A DNA stretch of 56,911 nt from Methylovulum sp. (GTDB lineage: Bacteria; Pseudomonadota; Gammaproteobacteria; Methylococcales; Methylomonadaceae). The stretch covers positions 1 through 56,911 of the forward strand of contig NZ_JAQTZU010000022.1 of the NCBI RefSeq assembly GCF_028687615.1, given 5' to 3'. Below the pieces are notes generated by a model. The model saw nothing but the letters and a program-made list of their open reading frames with translations, did no database searches and had not been told where the DNA came from. A program made the position numbers and the translations under genes. Position 1 is the stretch's first letter, and every line of letters begins with the position of its first letter. Positions 34,364 to 44,126 of the stretch are shown here, piece by piece.

Positions 34364-35152
34364 TTAATGTTTAAATTTGAATGAAATTGGCACTCTGACC
34401 CAATCATTTACTGTCATATTGCCCCTGTGGGCCGGGATAAATCGCCAAGATTTAACTTGTTCGACAGCCGATTCATCAAGAATTTCGTGACCACTTCCGC
34501 GAACAATTTTAACTTCTCCGGCAGAACCATTTGCCAACACGCGGATATCTAAGACCACAGTGCCTTCCCATTGACGCATTTGGGCGATACGTGGATAACG
34601 GGTAGGTGGATTGTTTAGTCCTGGGGCAGAATAAGCGGCTTTGACCAAGGGTTCCGATACCGCCGATGTTTCGGAATTTGGATTGCTTTTAGCCGTGGTA
34701 TGGGAGCTTATTGGTTGTGGACTTTGCACAGTCGAAACCGTTTCAGTGACCGGAGTTGGCAGCGATTTTTGCTCTGTCGGTGCGGGGGCTTTTAGGGGTT
34801 CCGTCGGTTTATCCACAGGCTTGGGCTTGGGCTTGGCGGGCATTTTCGGTTTTACTTTCGGCTTATCTAGTTTCTTGGGAGGCGGTTTGGCTGCGGCAGG
34901 TGCCGGGGCAGATTGTTGAGGCGTTGGTTTGGCAACAAGCTGTGGTGACACTGGCTGGCTACTTGGTGCCGTAGTAAGGGCAACTTCAACAACCAGGGGT
35001 GGTTTTTCCTTTGGTAGCGGTTCGGTTGCCATGCCTTGCCATAAAGACCAAGTTCCGGTGTGCAGGGCAATTGAAATGAGGCAGGCGATAAACGTGGCCT
35101 TGACTGGAAAGTGTCTAGTTAGGTTTGAAGATGCAATAATTATCGGGGGCAT
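34364..35152 (-). CDS. tonB: TonB energy-transducing protein
   Basis: A 262-residue protein with an N-terminal anchor (FIACLISIALHTGTWSLW), a long Pro/Lys-rich periplasm-spanning stretch (residues about 65-150) and a C-terminal TonB domain (YPRIAQMRQWEGTVVLDIRV, SGHEILDESAVEQVKSWRF). It energises outer-membrane receptors for siderophores, vitamin B12 or, in methanotrophs, probably methanobactin-like copper chelates. No receptor gene is nearby. It is first in the operon, 10 bp before exbB. I could not see a clear Fur box upstream. Confidence 0.94.
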   Translation of the reverse strand: MPPIIIASSNLTRHFPVKATFIACLISIALHTGTWSLWQGMATEPLPKEKPPLVVEVALTTAPSSQPVSPQLVAKPTPQQSAPAPAAAKPPPKKLDKPKVKPKMPAKPKPKPVDKPTEPLKAPAPTEQKSLPTPVTETVSTVQSPQPISSHTTAKSNPNSETSAVSEPLVKAAYSAPGLNNPPTRYPRIAQMRQWEGTVVLDIRVLANGSAGEVKIVRGSGHEILDESAVEQVKSWRFIPAHRGNMTVNDWVRVPISFKFKH

Positions 35153-35378
35153 CAGTGTATTATTAAAATTTGACCATAACAGCGGTTATGCTTAATCCCC
35201 CAGCATCTGTAGTGTAAAACATCTTAGTTTAGTGGGCGGGGATGGTTTTATTAAGCAATGACCTTAACTAGCCGCGAATTTTATCACAGTCACTTGAACG
35301 GAAAATGAGATTTGCTTGAAAACGAAAAAGTTTATCGTGAAGTTTATGAAAAACGGATAATAATTGATAGATGGCTGT

Positions 35379-36359
35379 TCAGCTTTGGCAAATGTTCCCA
35401 AAGTGCTTTTGTATAACGTCGACTAGTTTTCCGGTAGGGTCAGGAGGGATATACGACCAAGGTTCAAACTTGTCAGTGAGTAACCTTGCGGCACCGTAAT
35501 CAATCAATCTACCGACAATATCCCGATGATAACATTCGGTAGCGGAGCTGCTCAGGTCAACCAATAAGGGTTTGCCTGTAAATGCAGCTTCCGAGCACAT
35601 CGATAATGAATCGCCAGAGACCACAAAAACATCGGCATGGGCGAGCAGGGCGTGGTAAAAGTGGCTTTCTATTTGTTGCCAGTCGAAAAAATAATGTGTT
35701 AAGCCAGCAAGTCCGGTCAGCAGGGCGGTGAGCGCGTCTGGCGGAGTCCGGCGGCTGTTGGAAACCAGCACGCACCCACCTAATGTCGTGCTGATTTTGT
35801 AGACCCGTCCGGCAAATTGCCGCGCATGGTCTTCGGTAAAACCATTGCAATAACGGGTGTTGCCTCCGACCAACAAGGCGATGATAGGTTTTGGCAAAGC
35901 GTTGAAATAGTTTTCATATTGTTGATACGCGGCTGCTAAGCCTTCGCGGGTCAATTGATGCGGCACACCAGGTATGGTGACGATATTGCCGCCGGACAAT
36001 TGTGGCGAGGCGACCAGGTCATATTCGGCAAGGCGCGGATGGCGTTCATCTGGTAAAATCGAGGCGAGATAGACATTGAACAACTGCCCATTAAACAGTT
36101 CGCGCAAGTCGGCAATTTCAGCCGTGGTTTCCTCGCCCGTGCCGCTAATGACCAACAGTGGCGGTTGGTTTTCCCCTTGTTGCCTGTAGCGTGTTTGCAG
36201 GTTTTTTTGGTAGCGTTGGGTATCGCCGTCAGGTATTGGAATCAATTCATAACCATAACCTAAACGTTCCGCCAAACCGATACGCGCATGCAGTTCGCCA
36301 GTATATTCACTGTCCACCACCCAAACCAAGGGTGGTATTTTATTAGGAGTTGCTGTCAT
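35379..36359 (-). CDS. ELM1/DUF1022-family protein
   Basis: A 326-residue protein of the mitochondrial fission ELM1 family (named from a plant protein; bacterial role unknown, glycosyltransferase-B-like fold). The hallmarks are VVDSEYTGELHARIGLAERL, LLVGGNTRYCNGFTEDHARQ, LVSNSRRTPPDAL and the late VVSGDSLSMCSEAAFTGKPL. ATG 36359 lies 4 bp after the stop of the flavoprotein gene, indicating translational coupling. The bacterial family often occurs near envelope glycan genes; none is adjacent here. Confidence 0.8.
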   Translation of the reverse strand: MTATPNKIPPLVWVVDSEYTGELHARIGLAERLGYGYELIPIPDGDTQRYQKNLQTRYRQQGENQPPLLVISGTGEETTAEIADLRELFNGQLFNVYLASILPDERHPRLAEYDLVASPQLSGGNIVTIPGVPHQLTREGLAAAYQQYENYFNALPKPIIALLVGGNTRYCNGFTEDHARQFAGRVYKISTTLGGCVLVSNSRRTPPDALTALLTGLAGLTHYFFDWQQIESHFYHALLAHADVFVVSGDSLSMCSEAAFTGKPLLVDLSSSATECYHRDIVGRLIDYGAARLLTDKFEPWSYIPPDPTGKLVDVIQKHFGNICQS

Positions 36360-36363
36360 TCGT

Positions 36364-37332
36364 TTACACCCGTTCACTCAAATCCTGCGCGGCAATTGCC
36401 CCTTCGGCGATGGCGTTGACGACTGACTGGTGTTTGGCATTCGCCACATCGCCAATCGCATAGACCCAAGGGATAGAGGTGCGTTTGGAGGCATCCGTCT
36501 TGATATATCCCGCTTCTTTAGCCATGCCGTTAAAAACGGCAAAGGAATCAAGAAATTCAGTATTGGCAGCAAAGCCTAAACGGGCAAAAACCCTGTCGGC
36601 ATAAACTTTGCCGTTGTCCTGTAACAGGATCTCGATGCCGCCTTGGTGTTGCCGGAATGCGCTGGCCTGTGCGCCAACATGTTCGATGATGCGGCCTTGG
36701 GCGACCAGGCCCAAAACTTCTCTGTGAACAACCGGGCGGGCTTTGGGGCGGCTGCGTATCAACAGATGGACTTGCGCCCCCGCCAGTGCCGCATCTTTTG
36801 CGGTGAAATATGCATTATCTCCGCCGCCGATTACCGCCACAGATTTGCCCGCCAACTCTGGTAGCTGTCCTACATGTGCGGTTGGAAAAAAAGAAATGCC
36901 ACCTGCTTGGTAACACGATGAAAATCCAGGTAAATCGGCGAAGATTTCTGGTCCCAAAACCCTGGTGCCGGTGGCAATCACCAACGCCCGCATTGAAAAA
37001 TAAAGGCGGGTTCCGGCCTGTTCGACCTCTACCGCAAATCCTGTCGCTGTAGTGGCGGCGGCGAGCAGACGGGCTTGGAAAATAATATCAACAGCAACTT
37101 GCCGGATATGCTCGGCGTAAGTTTCAGCAAGCTGCACACTGGTTTGTCCGGGCGAGCCCAACACCCATCTGTTAATCCGGTTCAATTGCAATAATTGTCC
37201 GCCCGGCTTGGTGTTCTGTTCAAGAATAATCGGTGTGCAGCCCAGTTGTTTTAGCCACAACGCACACGCCATGCCCGCTACGCCGCCGCCGATAATTCCG
37301 ATCATATATGGCTTGCCGGAAGAATTGCCCAT
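36364..37332 (-). CDS. Thioredoxin-reductase-like FAD/NAD(P)H oxidoreductase without CxxC
   Basis: A 322-residue flavoprotein. The FAD-binding GGGVAGMACALWLKQLG is at the N-terminus, the NAD(P)H-binding VAVIGGGDNAYFTAKDAAL is near residue 165, and the C-terminal FAD block YAIGDVANAKHQSVVNAIAEG is complete. In thioredoxin reductase a CxxC lies just before the NADPH domain; the equivalent segment here (GGISFFPTAHVGQ) has none. It is therefore more likely a ferredoxin/flavodoxin-NADP reductase or another dehydrogenase. An alternative start is ATG 37305. It is coupled to the ELM1-like gene. Confidence 0.82.
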   Translation of the reverse strand: MGNSSGKPYMIGIIGGGVAGMACALWLKQLGCTPIILEQNTKPGGQLLQLNRINRWVLGSPGQTSVQLAETYAEHIRQVAVDIIFQARLLAAATTATGFAVEVEQAGTRLYFSMRALVIATGTRVLGPEIFADLPGFSSCYQAGGISFFPTAHVGQLPELAGKSVAVIGGGDNAYFTAKDAALAGAQVHLLIRSRPKARPVVHREVLGLVAQGRIIEHVGAQASAFRQHQGGIEILLQDNGKVYADRVFARLGFAANTEFLDSFAVFNGMAKEAGYIKTDASKRTSIPWVYAIGDVANAKHQSVVNAIAEGAIAAQDLSERV

Positions 37333-37377
37333 AAAGGTTAGGTTATTTTGTTGGCGTATGGGATAGTTCTGAATTCA

Positions 37378-37560
37378 TCAGTCCCAAAAGACCAGGGCTG
37401 ATAGCTTGTTAAAACCGATTGCCCAGCCTCCATGCTGGAACCAGCCAAAACACTTTACCTTAAATTTACCGGTATGCAAATGAAACCGCTTGCCTGCGCC
37501 GGACATTAGGCGGTACAGCAAACGCATTCGCAAATGATGTGCTTTTTGCTTTAATGCCAC
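37378..37560 (-). CDS. Possible small basic protein
   Basis: A 60-codon frame from GTG 37560 lies 10 bp after the folK stop and 45 bp before the flavoprotein start on the same strand. The product is basic (MALKQKAHHLRMRLLYRL) with an aromatic second half (KCFGWFQHGGWAIGF). No family is recognised and there is no strong Shine-Dalgarno. Position supports it as part of the operon; composition alone does not prove it. Confidence 0.3.
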   Translation of the reverse strand: MALKQKAHHLRMRLLYRLMSGAGKRFHLHTGKFKVKCFGWFQHGGWAIGFNKLSALVFWD

Positions 37561-37570
37561 GGTTGCTTAT

Positions 37571-38062
37571 CTACATGGGAGATAAGCTAATCCGCCGTTG
37601 CCGAATTCCAGCTTTCGGCATTGCTTCCCATAATTGGGCATAACTTTTGTGCGAGACCGGGTGTTTTAGCAACGGTGCGATTTCAGCCAAAGGCTCCAGC
37701 ACAAAGGCGTATTTTTCAATATCTACGCGGGGGATTTGCAAGCCGCCGTCATCGACAATCTCATCACCAAATAACAGCAAATCCAGGTCCAAGGTGCGTG
37801 CGGTAAATTTTTTGCTGTCCGGTGGACGGCCTTGGGAAAATTCTATTTGCCGCAATTGTTGAGCGACGGTTTTGGCATTTAGCGCAGAATCAAACCCCAC
37901 CACTAGGTTATAAAACGTATCACCGGAAAAACCTACGGGTTCCGCTTCATAAACACTGGAGACGAGCAACCCGCCAAACGTCTGTTGTAATGCCGCCAAG
38001 CCGGCGGCAATATTTTTTTTCCGGTCTATATTGCTGCCAATGCTGATAAATCCACGGGTCAC
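37571..38062 (-). CDS. folK: 2-amino-4-hydroxy-6-hydroxymethyldihydropteridine pyrophosphokinase
   Basis: A 163-residue enzyme that transfers pyrophosphate from ATP to 6-hydroxymethyl-7,8-dihydropterin in folate synthesis. FISIGSNIDRKKNI is the N-terminal signature, YNLVVGFDS the substrate strand, and FTARTLDLDLLLFGDE carries the two metal-binding aspartates. IPRVDIEKYAFVLEPLAEI completes the fold. The start is GTG 38062, overlapping the folB stop as GTGA, so the two are translationally coupled. Confidence 0.95.
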   Translation of the reverse strand: MTRGFISIGSNIDRKKNIAAGLAALQQTFGGLLVSSVYEAEPVGFSGDTFYNLVVGFDSALNAKTVAQQLRQIEFSQGRPPDSKKFTARTLDLDLLLFGDEIVDDGGLQIPRVDIEKYAFVLEPLAEIAPLLKHPVSHKSYAQLWEAMPKAGIRQRRISLSPM

Positions 38063-38418
38063 GCGCTTTTATCCCCGCGTTCGATGGTGATGCCGACATC
38101 AATCCCGCTGCCTATTGCACCTTTTTTGTTCAACGTGATTTTCACCCAAGGCACGTTAAATTCATTGCGGATAAGCTCGGCAATCTCAGAGATTAACCGC
38201 TCCACCAAAAAAAACTCGCTGGCTTTAACAAAGCCGATGATGCGGTCAGAGACGGTTTTATAATCCAGCGCGTAGTGAATATCGTCCGTTTCCGCCGCCT
38301 TTTGGATGTCAAACGCCATTTCAATATCTAAAATAACGGTTTGCCGTTGCTGGCGTTCCCAATCGTAAATGCCGATCAAGGTGTCTATCTCAAGTCCGCC
38401 TAAAAAAATAATGTCCAT
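38059..38418 (-). CDS. folB: Dihydroneopterin aldolase
   Basis: A 119-residue folate-pathway enzyme that forms 6-hydroxymethyl-7,8-dihydropterin and glycolaldehyde. MDIIFLGGLEIDTLIGIYDW and the strand RQTVILDIEMAFD are typical, as are ALDYKTVSDRIIGFV, LVERLISEIAELI and the C-terminal KKGAIGSGIDVGITIER. The catalytic lysine is in NKKGA. It is first in the folB-folK unit. Confidence 0.95.
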   Translation of the reverse strand: MDIIFLGGLEIDTLIGIYDWERQQRQTVILDIEMAFDIQKAAETDDIHYALDYKTVSDRIIGFVKASEFFLVERLISEIAELIRNEFNVPWVKITLNKKGAIGSGIDVGITIERGDKSA

Positions 38419-38615
38419 GTAACTTCCGCTGCTTTGCGTTTAAAAGTGGTAAGTATCGGGGAAATGCAAAAGGCTTACAAGGTTTCCGTTGTGGGCGGGG
38501 AGTTAAGCGATAAATATTTAATACTCTGGCCTGTTTCTCTGATATGGTTTATTCGTATCAGGGCAAGCCGAATCCACAAGCTTGCCAATTTACCCCTAAC
38601 AAATGAGAAAACAAT

Positions 38616-39212
38616 ATGTTACACGAAATCATCAACTGGCTGGTCGAGACTATCGGTGCTATGGGCTATCTCGGCATTTTTCTGCTGATGGCGATGGAAA
38701 GCTCGATTATCCCCATTCCCAGCGAAATCATCATGCCACCCGCCGGTTATTTGGTGCATGAGGGCAAGATGAACATGGCCTTGGTGATTTTAAGCGGAAC
38801 CTTGGGCAGCTTGTTTGGCGCGTATGTCAATTATTTTGCCGCGCATTATCTGGGCAGGCCATTTTTGCTGAAATACGGGCATTATGTTTTGATTGGCGAA
38901 ACTACATTTCTGCGAGTGGAAAAATACTTTGCCGAGCATGGCGAAATTTCCACGTTCATAGGCCGTTTGTTGCCGGTCATCCGCCATTTGATTTCCATAC
39001 CCGCCGGATTGGCGGGCATGAATCATGTCAAATTTTCCCTCTATACCTTGTTCGGTGCCTTTTTCTGGGTGTCCATCTTGACGTTGATCGGCTATTTTCT
39101 GGGTCAAAACAAAGCGTTGATTGCAGAATATTCGCATCAATTGGTGATAGGTTTAGTCGTTTTTAGTGTAGTGTTGGTGGCGGTTTATGTGAAGCTTAAG
39201 CCGAAATTGTGA
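38616..39212 (+). CDS. DedA-family membrane protein
   Basis: A 198-residue multi-pass inner-membrane protein of the DedA/VTT family, proposed lipid scramblases or flippases for undecaprenyl phosphate and other phospholipids. The first re-entrant block is LLMAMESSIIPIPSEIIMPPAGYL. GTLGSLFGAYVNYFAAHYLGRP follows. GRLLPVIRHLISIPAGLAGM is the family signature with the conserved Arg residues. It is monocistronic and divergent from folB. Confidence 0.93.
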   Translation: MLHEIINWLVETIGAMGYLGIFLLMAMESSIIPIPSEIIMPPAGYLVHEGKMNMALVILSGTLGSLFGAYVNYFAAHYLGRPFLLKYGHYVLIGETTFLRVEKYFAEHGEISTFIGRLLPVIRHLISIPAGLAGMNHVKFSLYTLFGAFFWVSILTLIGYFLGQNKALIAEYSHQLVIGLVVFSVVLVAVYVKLKPKL

Positions 39213-39250
39213 GTGGAAATGGTGTGTGGACAACGCGGCTCTATCGTTGC

Positions 39251-39357
39251 GGGACGGAGTTTGAACCAACAGTAGGCGCATTAGGCGTGCCCGTTCTTAA
39301 CTTTTATTGCGTCTAACGGCATTAAAACGTTACGGAACGGGTTGCAAACCCGTTCCG
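39251..39357. repeat. Dispersed repeat (second copy of the 12087 motif)
   Basis: GGACGGAGTTTGAACCAACA begins the element. CCAACAGTAGGCGCATTAGG (39266-39285) is identical to 12087-12106. The right part holds GGAACGGGTTGC/GCAAACCCGTTCC. No coding capacity is seen. Confidence 0.55.
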
Positions 39358-39461
39358 GCACAAGCACTTTGTCTGTTCCCAAAATCATCTATTGCCACAG
39401 CGTGAAGGTTGTGGAACATTAATCCTCGCTGGCTGCCATCTGTCAACAACAGGAGAACCCA

Positions 39462-40022
39462 ATGAACGCTATTTTAAAACCTAGCCTTTACGAACAACTT
39501 ATGAATTTGCCGGAGCATGTCACCGGGGAGATTTTGAATGGCGGACTGTATGCGATGCCGCGTCCGTCTGGAAAGCATGGATTAGCGGAGGGCGCACTTA
39601 ACATACGGATTGGCACGCCATTTGGATTTGGCGAAGGCGGACCAGGCGGCTGGCGTATTATCGTTGAACCCGAAGTGCATTTTATCCGTGATGTGGAAGT
39701 GGCTGTGCCGGATTTGGCGGGTTGGCGGCGGGAGCGGATGCCTAGCGTCCCCGAAGGCCATCGGTTTGAGATTGTCCCCGATTGGGTGTGTGAAATCTTG
39801 TCACCGTCCACCGCCAAGAAAGACCGTGTGGTGAAGCTGCCGATTTATGCGCGGTATGGTGTGCCATTCGTGTGGATAGTCGATCCGGTGGCGCAGACTT
39901 TGGAGGCGTTTGAATTGCAACAAGGCCGTTGGACGTTGATTGCCACGCTCAAGGATGATGATGCGGTTGCGGTGCCGCCGTTTGATGCCGTGACGTTTTC
40001 GTTGGCGGATTTGTGGGGGTAA
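39462..40022 (+). CDS. Uma2-family (DUF820) PD-(D/E)xK endonuclease-like protein
   Basis: A 186-residue protein of the Uma2 family, expanded in cyanobacteria and often near repeats and mobile DNA; its biological role is unknown. The nuclease core is visible: the acidic residue in [12 protein letters not shown], the [19 protein letters not shown] block with Glu and Lys, and [19 protein letters not shown] lies 9 bases before ATG 39462. It is a stand-alone gene preceded by a dispersed repeat. Confidence 0.88.
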   Translation: MNAILKPSLYEQLMNLPEHVTGEILNGGLYAMPRPSGKHGLAEGALNIRIGTPFGFGEGGPGGWRIIVEPEVHFIRDVEVAVPDLAGWRRERMPSVPEGHRFEIVPDWVCEILSPSTAKKDRVVKLPIYARYGVPFVWIVDPVAQTLEAFELQQGRWTLIATLKDDDAVAVPPFDAVTFSLADLWG

Positions 40023-40059
40023 GGCACCTACTGTTGCCCACCCTGCAAAACTCCCGTCA

Positions 40060-40088
40060 CTTGAAAAAAATTCCCATTGCCCCCACAT
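40060..40088 (+). promoter_or_regulatory. Sigma-32 (heat shock) promoter of htpG
   Basis: CTTGAAA (40060-40066) and CCCCACAT (40081-40088) are separated by 14 bases, matching the sigma-32 consensus CTTGAAA-N11-16-CCCCATNT. Transcription would start near 40096, about 30 nt before the htpG ATG. Confidence 0.75.
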
Positions 40089-40125
40089 TTGTGTTGTTCA
40101 CATTTACCATCGGGAATTATCAAAC

Positions 40126-42075
40126 ATGACTGTTGAAACTAAAAAAGAAACCCTGGGCTTCCAAACTGAAGTCAAGCACCTGTTACATTTAATGATCCAC
40201 TCCTTGTACAGCAACAAGGAAATTTTCTTGCGCGAGTTGGTTTCCAACGCCTCCGATGCCGCCGATAAATTGCGTTTTTTGGCTTTGTCCGATGAAAGCC
40301 TGTACGAAGGCGACAGCGAGCTGAAAATCCGCTTGGAATTTGATAAAGAGAAAGGCACGATCACCATTATCGACAACGGTGTCGGCATGACCCGTGAAGA
40401 AGTGCAGGAGCATATCGGCACGATTGCCAAATCCGGCACGAAACAATTTTTTGAAGCCTTGACTGGCGACCAGGCCAAAGACAGCGAATTGATCGGTCAA
40501 TTTGGCGTGGGTTTTTACTCCGCATTTATCGTTGCCGACAAAGTGACACTGATCACCCGCAAAGCCGGACAAGCAGCCGACCAAGCGACCCGTTGGGAAT
40601 CCGCTGGCGAAGGCGATTACACCATCGAAACGGTGGAAAAAGCCGGGCGCGGCACCGAAATCGTGCTGCATTTGAAAGAAGCGGAAAGCGAGTTTTTGGA
40701 CGGCTACCGCATCCGCTCCATCATCCGTAAATTCTCCGACCATATTTCTTTGCCTATCGTCATGGACAAGGAAGCAGCACCTAGTTACGACGAGGAACCG
40801 GAAGAAGGCGAAGAGCCACAAGAAAAAGTGGTGCCGGAAATTGTTGAAGAGACCATCAACAGCGCGTCGGCCTTATGGACTAAATCGCGTTCAGAAATTT
40901 CTGATAACGATTACAACGAGTTCTACAAGCACGTCGGCCATGATTATCAAGACCCGCTGACCCACGTCCACAGCAAAGTCGAGGGCACGAACGAATACAC
41001 CTTGTTGTTGTACGTCCCCGCCCGTGCGCCGTTTGATTTGTGGGACAGGGATGCCAAACACGGCGTGAAGCTGTACATCCGCAAAGTCTTTATCACTGAC
41101 GATGCCGAGCAGTTGATGCCGCGTTATTTGCGTTTTATCCGGGGGATTATTGACGCGAATTCCTTGCCGCTGAACGTGTCGCGCGAAATTCTGCAACAAA
41201 GCAAGCAAATCAGCACCATCAAATCCGGTGCGGTGAAAAAAGTGCTGGGCATGTTGGAAGGTCTGGCGAAAAACGACGCGGAAAAATACGCCAAGTTCTG
41301 GGAAGATTTCGGTCCGGTCATGAAGGAAGGTGTTATCGAAGACCACGCCAACAAAGAGCGTATCGCCAAATTGTTGCGTTTTGCCTCCACCCACAATGAC
41401 ACTAACGAGCAAAATGTCACGCTGGAAGATTACGTCAGCCGCATGAAAGAAGGCCAGGATAAAATCTATTACGTCACTGCCGACAGTTTCGCTGCGGCAA
41501 AAAACAGCCCGCATCTGGAAATTTTCCGCAAAAAAGGTATTGAAGTCCTGTTGTTGTCTGATCGTATCGACGAATGGCTGATCAGTAACTTAAGTGATTT
41601 TGACGACAAACACCTGCAATCCGTTGCCAAAGGCGATTTGGATTTGGGCACGTTGGATACTGAAGAAGAGAAAAAAGCCCAGGAAGAAGTCAGCCATGAT
41701 TTTGAGTCGGTCTTGAAACAAATCAAAGACGTGTTGGGCGAGAAAGTCAGCGAAGTGCGCTTGAGCCACCGTCTGACCGAATCCCCCGCGTGTTTGGTGG
41801 CGGATGTTTACGGCATGAGCCTGAACATGGAGCGCATCATGAAAGACGCGGGCCAGTTGATGGGCGGTATGGGCATGGGCCGCAAACCTATCCTTGAAAT
41901 CAATCCTGACCATGCCTTGATTGCGCGGTTGAAAAACGAGCAGGACGACAGCCGTTTTGGCGATTTGACACACATCCTGTTTGACCAGGCGATTTTGAGC
42001 GAAGGCGGGCAATTGGATGACCCGGCGGCGTTTGTGCATAAGTTGAACGGCTTGTTGCAAGGTTTGCTGCATTAA
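40126..42075 (+). CDS. htpG: Chaperone protein HtpG (Hsp90)
   Basis: A 649-residue cytosolic Hsp90. The GHKL ATP-binding domain starts [20 protein letters not shown] and has [31 protein letters not shown] and [11 protein letters not shown]. The middle domain contains the catalytic-loop arginine in [16 protein letters not shown] normal C-terminal dimerisation domain ends at residue 649. A sigma-32 promoter and a strong terminator bracket it as a single-gene unit. Confidence 0.98.
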   Translation: MTVETKKETLGFQTEVKHLLHLMIHSLYSNKEIFLRELVSNASDAADKLRFLALSDESLYEGDSELKIRLEFDKEKGTITIIDNGVGMTREEVQEHIGTIAKSGTKQFFEALTGDQAKDSELIGQFGVGFYSAFIVADKVTLITRKAGQAADQATRWESAGEGDYTIETVEKAGRGTEIVLHLKEAESEFLDGYRIRSIIRKFSDHISLPIVMDKEAAPSYDEEPEEGEEPQEKVVPEIVEETINSASALWTKSRSEISDNDYNEFYKHVGHDYQDPLTHVHSKVEGTNEYTLLLYVPARAPFDLWDRDAKHGVKLYIRKVFITDDAEQLMPRYLRFIRGIIDANSLPLNVSREILQQSKQISTIKSGAVKKVLGMLEGLAKNDAEKYAKFWEDFGPVMKEGVIEDHANKERIAKLLRFASTHNDTNEQNVTLEDYVSRMKEGQDKIYYVTADSFAAAKNSPHLEIFRKKGIEVLLLSDRIDEWLISNLSDFDDKHLQSVAKGDLDLGTLDTEEEKKAQEEVSHDFESVLKQIKDVLGEKVSEVRLSHRLTESPACLVADVYGMSLNMERIMKDAGQLMGGMGMGRKPILEINPDHALIARLKNEQDDSRFGDLTHILFDQAILSEGGQLDDPAAFVHKLNGLLQGLLH

Positions 42076-42105
42076 AGGCTGCTTGTATTAAGCATGGGTG
42101 ATGAT

Positions 42106-42136
42106 AAAAAAGGCTGGATGATCTCCAGCCTTTTTT
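42106..42136 (+). terminator. Rho-independent terminator of htpG
   Basis: AAAAAAGGCTGGA (42106-42118) and TCCAGCCTTTTTT (42124-42136) form a perfect 13-bp stem, with the T-run as its 3' side. It lies 30 bp after the htpG stop. Confidence 0.9.
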
Positions 42137-42283
42137 ATGTAGTGAATTTTACTTATCCGCTTTTTTTATATTCATTGCTTGTCAGGATTAAGCCAATGCT
42201 GAGAGTGCTATTTGTTAAGTTGTCATCGAAAAGGGTATAAAATATCGGGCAAATGTGTAAGATATTTCACAAAAACACTTTTC

Positions 42284-43123
42284 ATGAATCAATTACCTTC
42301 CTTTCTTTGCATCGGCATGCAAAAAGCCGGTACGTCTTGGCTTTATGAAATGCTGCTTCAACATCCTGATATTTGGTTGCCGCCGATAAAAGAGCTGCAT
42401 TATTTCGACCATTTGTATTGCCCGGACAACCGCTCATGGACCCAATGGCATATCCAACATGCCGCCAAGAACCTTATTAAAGATCAGCTTGAACAGGCCA
42501 AAGCGGTTGATTTTTCTTTCATCCGCTATCTTGCCACCATGGCTATGAGACCATTGTTTACGGAAATCTGGTACCGGCGGGCCTTTAACCGCCAAGCCGC
42601 CAACGGTAAGATTTTGGGCGACATTACACCGGAATACTGCGCCATTGGCGATGAAGGGGTTGCTTACGTTAAACACTTGCTGGGCGAGGTGAAAATTATC
42701 TGGATTGTCCGTGATCCGGTGGAGCGGGCCTTGTCGCAGTTGCGTATGAATATCGAGCGGCGTGGCCTTGACAGTGGTATGACGCTTTCCGAATGGCTGA
42801 AATTGGCAAATGCCACAGAAGTGCTTAACCGTGGCAATTATGCGGATTATATTCCCCGTTGGGAACGGCAGTTTGGTCGCGAGGGCATATTGTTCATGCC
42901 TTTTCAGCACATTGGCCGGCAGCCGTACAAGGTATTGCAGCAAATAGAAAGTTTTATCGGTGTTGGGCAATGGGATGCTTATACAGGGCTAGACAAAAAA
43001 ATTCATGCGACACAAGCCTATACCGTGCCAAAAGAAGTCAGTGTTTATTTTTCCGAATTATTCCAGCCGCAATACCGGTTTTTGGAAAGTTATTTTACGG
43101 CTGATTTTGTCAGCGCGATTTGA
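42284..43123 (+). CDS. PAPS-dependent sulfotransferase
   Basis: A 279-residue cytosolic sulfotransferase that moves sulfate from PAPS to a carbohydrate or lipid acceptor. The 5'-phosphosulfate loop is GMQKAGTSWLYEML (from residue 11). The 3'-phosphate site is WIVRDPVERALSQLRMNIER, with the conserved Arg and Ser seven residues later. PPIKELHYFD follows the family pattern of carbohydrate sulfotransferases. ATG 42284 places the P-loop near the N-terminus; the frame is open from TTG 42212. The stop overlaps the next start (TGATG). Confidence 0.88.
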   Translation: MNQLPSFLCIGMQKAGTSWLYEMLLQHPDIWLPPIKELHYFDHLYCPDNRSWTQWHIQHAAKNLIKDQLEQAKAVDFSFIRYLATMAMRPLFTEIWYRRAFNRQAANGKILGDITPEYCAIGDEGVAYVKHLLGEVKIIWIVRDPVERALSQLRMNIERRGLDSGMTLSEWLKLANATEVLNRGNYADYIPRWERQFGREGILFMPFQHIGRQPYKVLQQIESFIGVGQWDAYTGLDKKIHATQAYTVPKEVSVYFSELFQPQYRFLESYFTADFVSAI

Positions 43124-44124
43124 TGCAAAAAATCCTCCGTTTTCTTAAAAAAGCCATCCCACTTTATCTGAAGGCCCGCCGTCATGGCGGTGACCTGGTG
43201 TTAGTGAATGACCGTACAACGCACATAAAAGCCGATGATGTGCTGGCGTTTGTCGTGCTGCGTAATGAAGCCGTGCGGATTCCCTACTTTTTGGATTATT
43301 ACCGCAAATTAGGGGTGAATCATTTTTTGTTTGTAGATAATGATTCCAACGACGGTTTCCTCGATGTCATCGGGGCGGCGTCGGATTGTTCTGTCTGGCA
43401 TACCTGCGCCAGTTATAAAGAGGCTAAATACGGCGTCTATTGGCTAAATTATTTGCTTCGGCGATACGGGTCAGGGCATTGGTGCCTGACCTTGGATCCT
43501 GACGAATTTCTGGTGTATCCGTATTGCCATAGCCGTTCTGTGCGGGAACTGGCCCAATACCTTGAACAGGAAGGCAAGCCGTCTTTTTTTACCGTGATGC
43601 TGGATATGTATGGCGAAGGGCTTGTGGATGAAGCTTTGTATAAGCCAGGACAGGACCCGCTGGAGGTCTGCCCGTGGTTTGATGCGTCCGGTTATTTTCA
43701 GGATAGACGCCCCAATTACGGCGAATGGTGGATACGCGGCGGTGTGCGGCGGCGGGTGTTTTTTGCCGACCAGCCGGATTTGTCACCCGCGTTGAACAAA
43801 ACCGTGCTGGTGAAATGGCGATGGTATTATGCTTACATTGCTTCCACGCATATTGTTTGGCCGAAGCGGCTGAATAATCCGCATTTTTCCGATACCCTGG
43901 CACCCACCGGTTGTTTGCTGCATTTTAAATATTTGGCGGCATTTCGGGAAAAGGCCGAAGAAGAATTGGAGCGTAAACAGCATTACGCCGGTTCGCTTGA
44001 ATATGACCGCTACCTGACTGGTTTGAATGACAATCTGTGCTTATGGACATCGGCATCGGTGCGTTTTCAAAGTTGGCAACACTGTGTTGATTTAGGGCTT
44101 ATGAATATCGGGCGTTGGTTTTGA
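43123..44124 (+). CDS. Glycosyltransferase (Glyco_tranf_2_4/GT92-like)
   Basis: A 333-residue protein beginning with a basic N-terminal helix. The nucleotide-sugar-binding region is FVVLRNEAVRIPYFLDYYRK and FLFVDNDSNDG. The DxD-like motif is LTLDPDEFL. These mark the glycosyltransferase 2_4 family. ATG 43123 overlaps the sulfotransferase stop as TGATG. The next gene begins 2 bp after the stop. It probably adds a sugar to the same glycan that the sulfotransferase modifies; the donor is not known. Confidence 0.82.
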   Translation: MQKILRFLKKAIPLYLKARRHGGDLVLVNDRTTHIKADDVLAFVVLRNEAVRIPYFLDYYRKLGVNHFLFVDNDSNDGFLDVIGAASDCSVWHTCASYKEAKYGVYWLNYLLRRYGSGHWCLTLDPDEFLVYPYCHSRSVRELAQYLEQEGKPSFFTVMLDMYGEGLVDEALYKPGQDPLEVCPWFDASGYFQDRRPNYGEWWIRGGVRRRVFFADQPDLSPALNKTVLVKWRWYYAYIASTHIVWPKRLNNPHFSDTLAPTGCLLHFKYLAAFREKAEEELERKQHYAGSLEYDRYLTGLNDNLCLWTSASVRFQSWQHCVDLGLMNIGRWF

Positions 44125-44126
44125 GC

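Noticed and set aside
35153-35378. Possible Fur box upstream of tonB
   Set aside because: AT-rich sequence is present but no 19-bp palindrome matching GATAATGATAATCATTATC could be seen.
40189-41514. Two long minus-strand frames opposite htpG
   Set aside because: They are antisense to htpG with Phe/His-rich translation and no recognisable domain.
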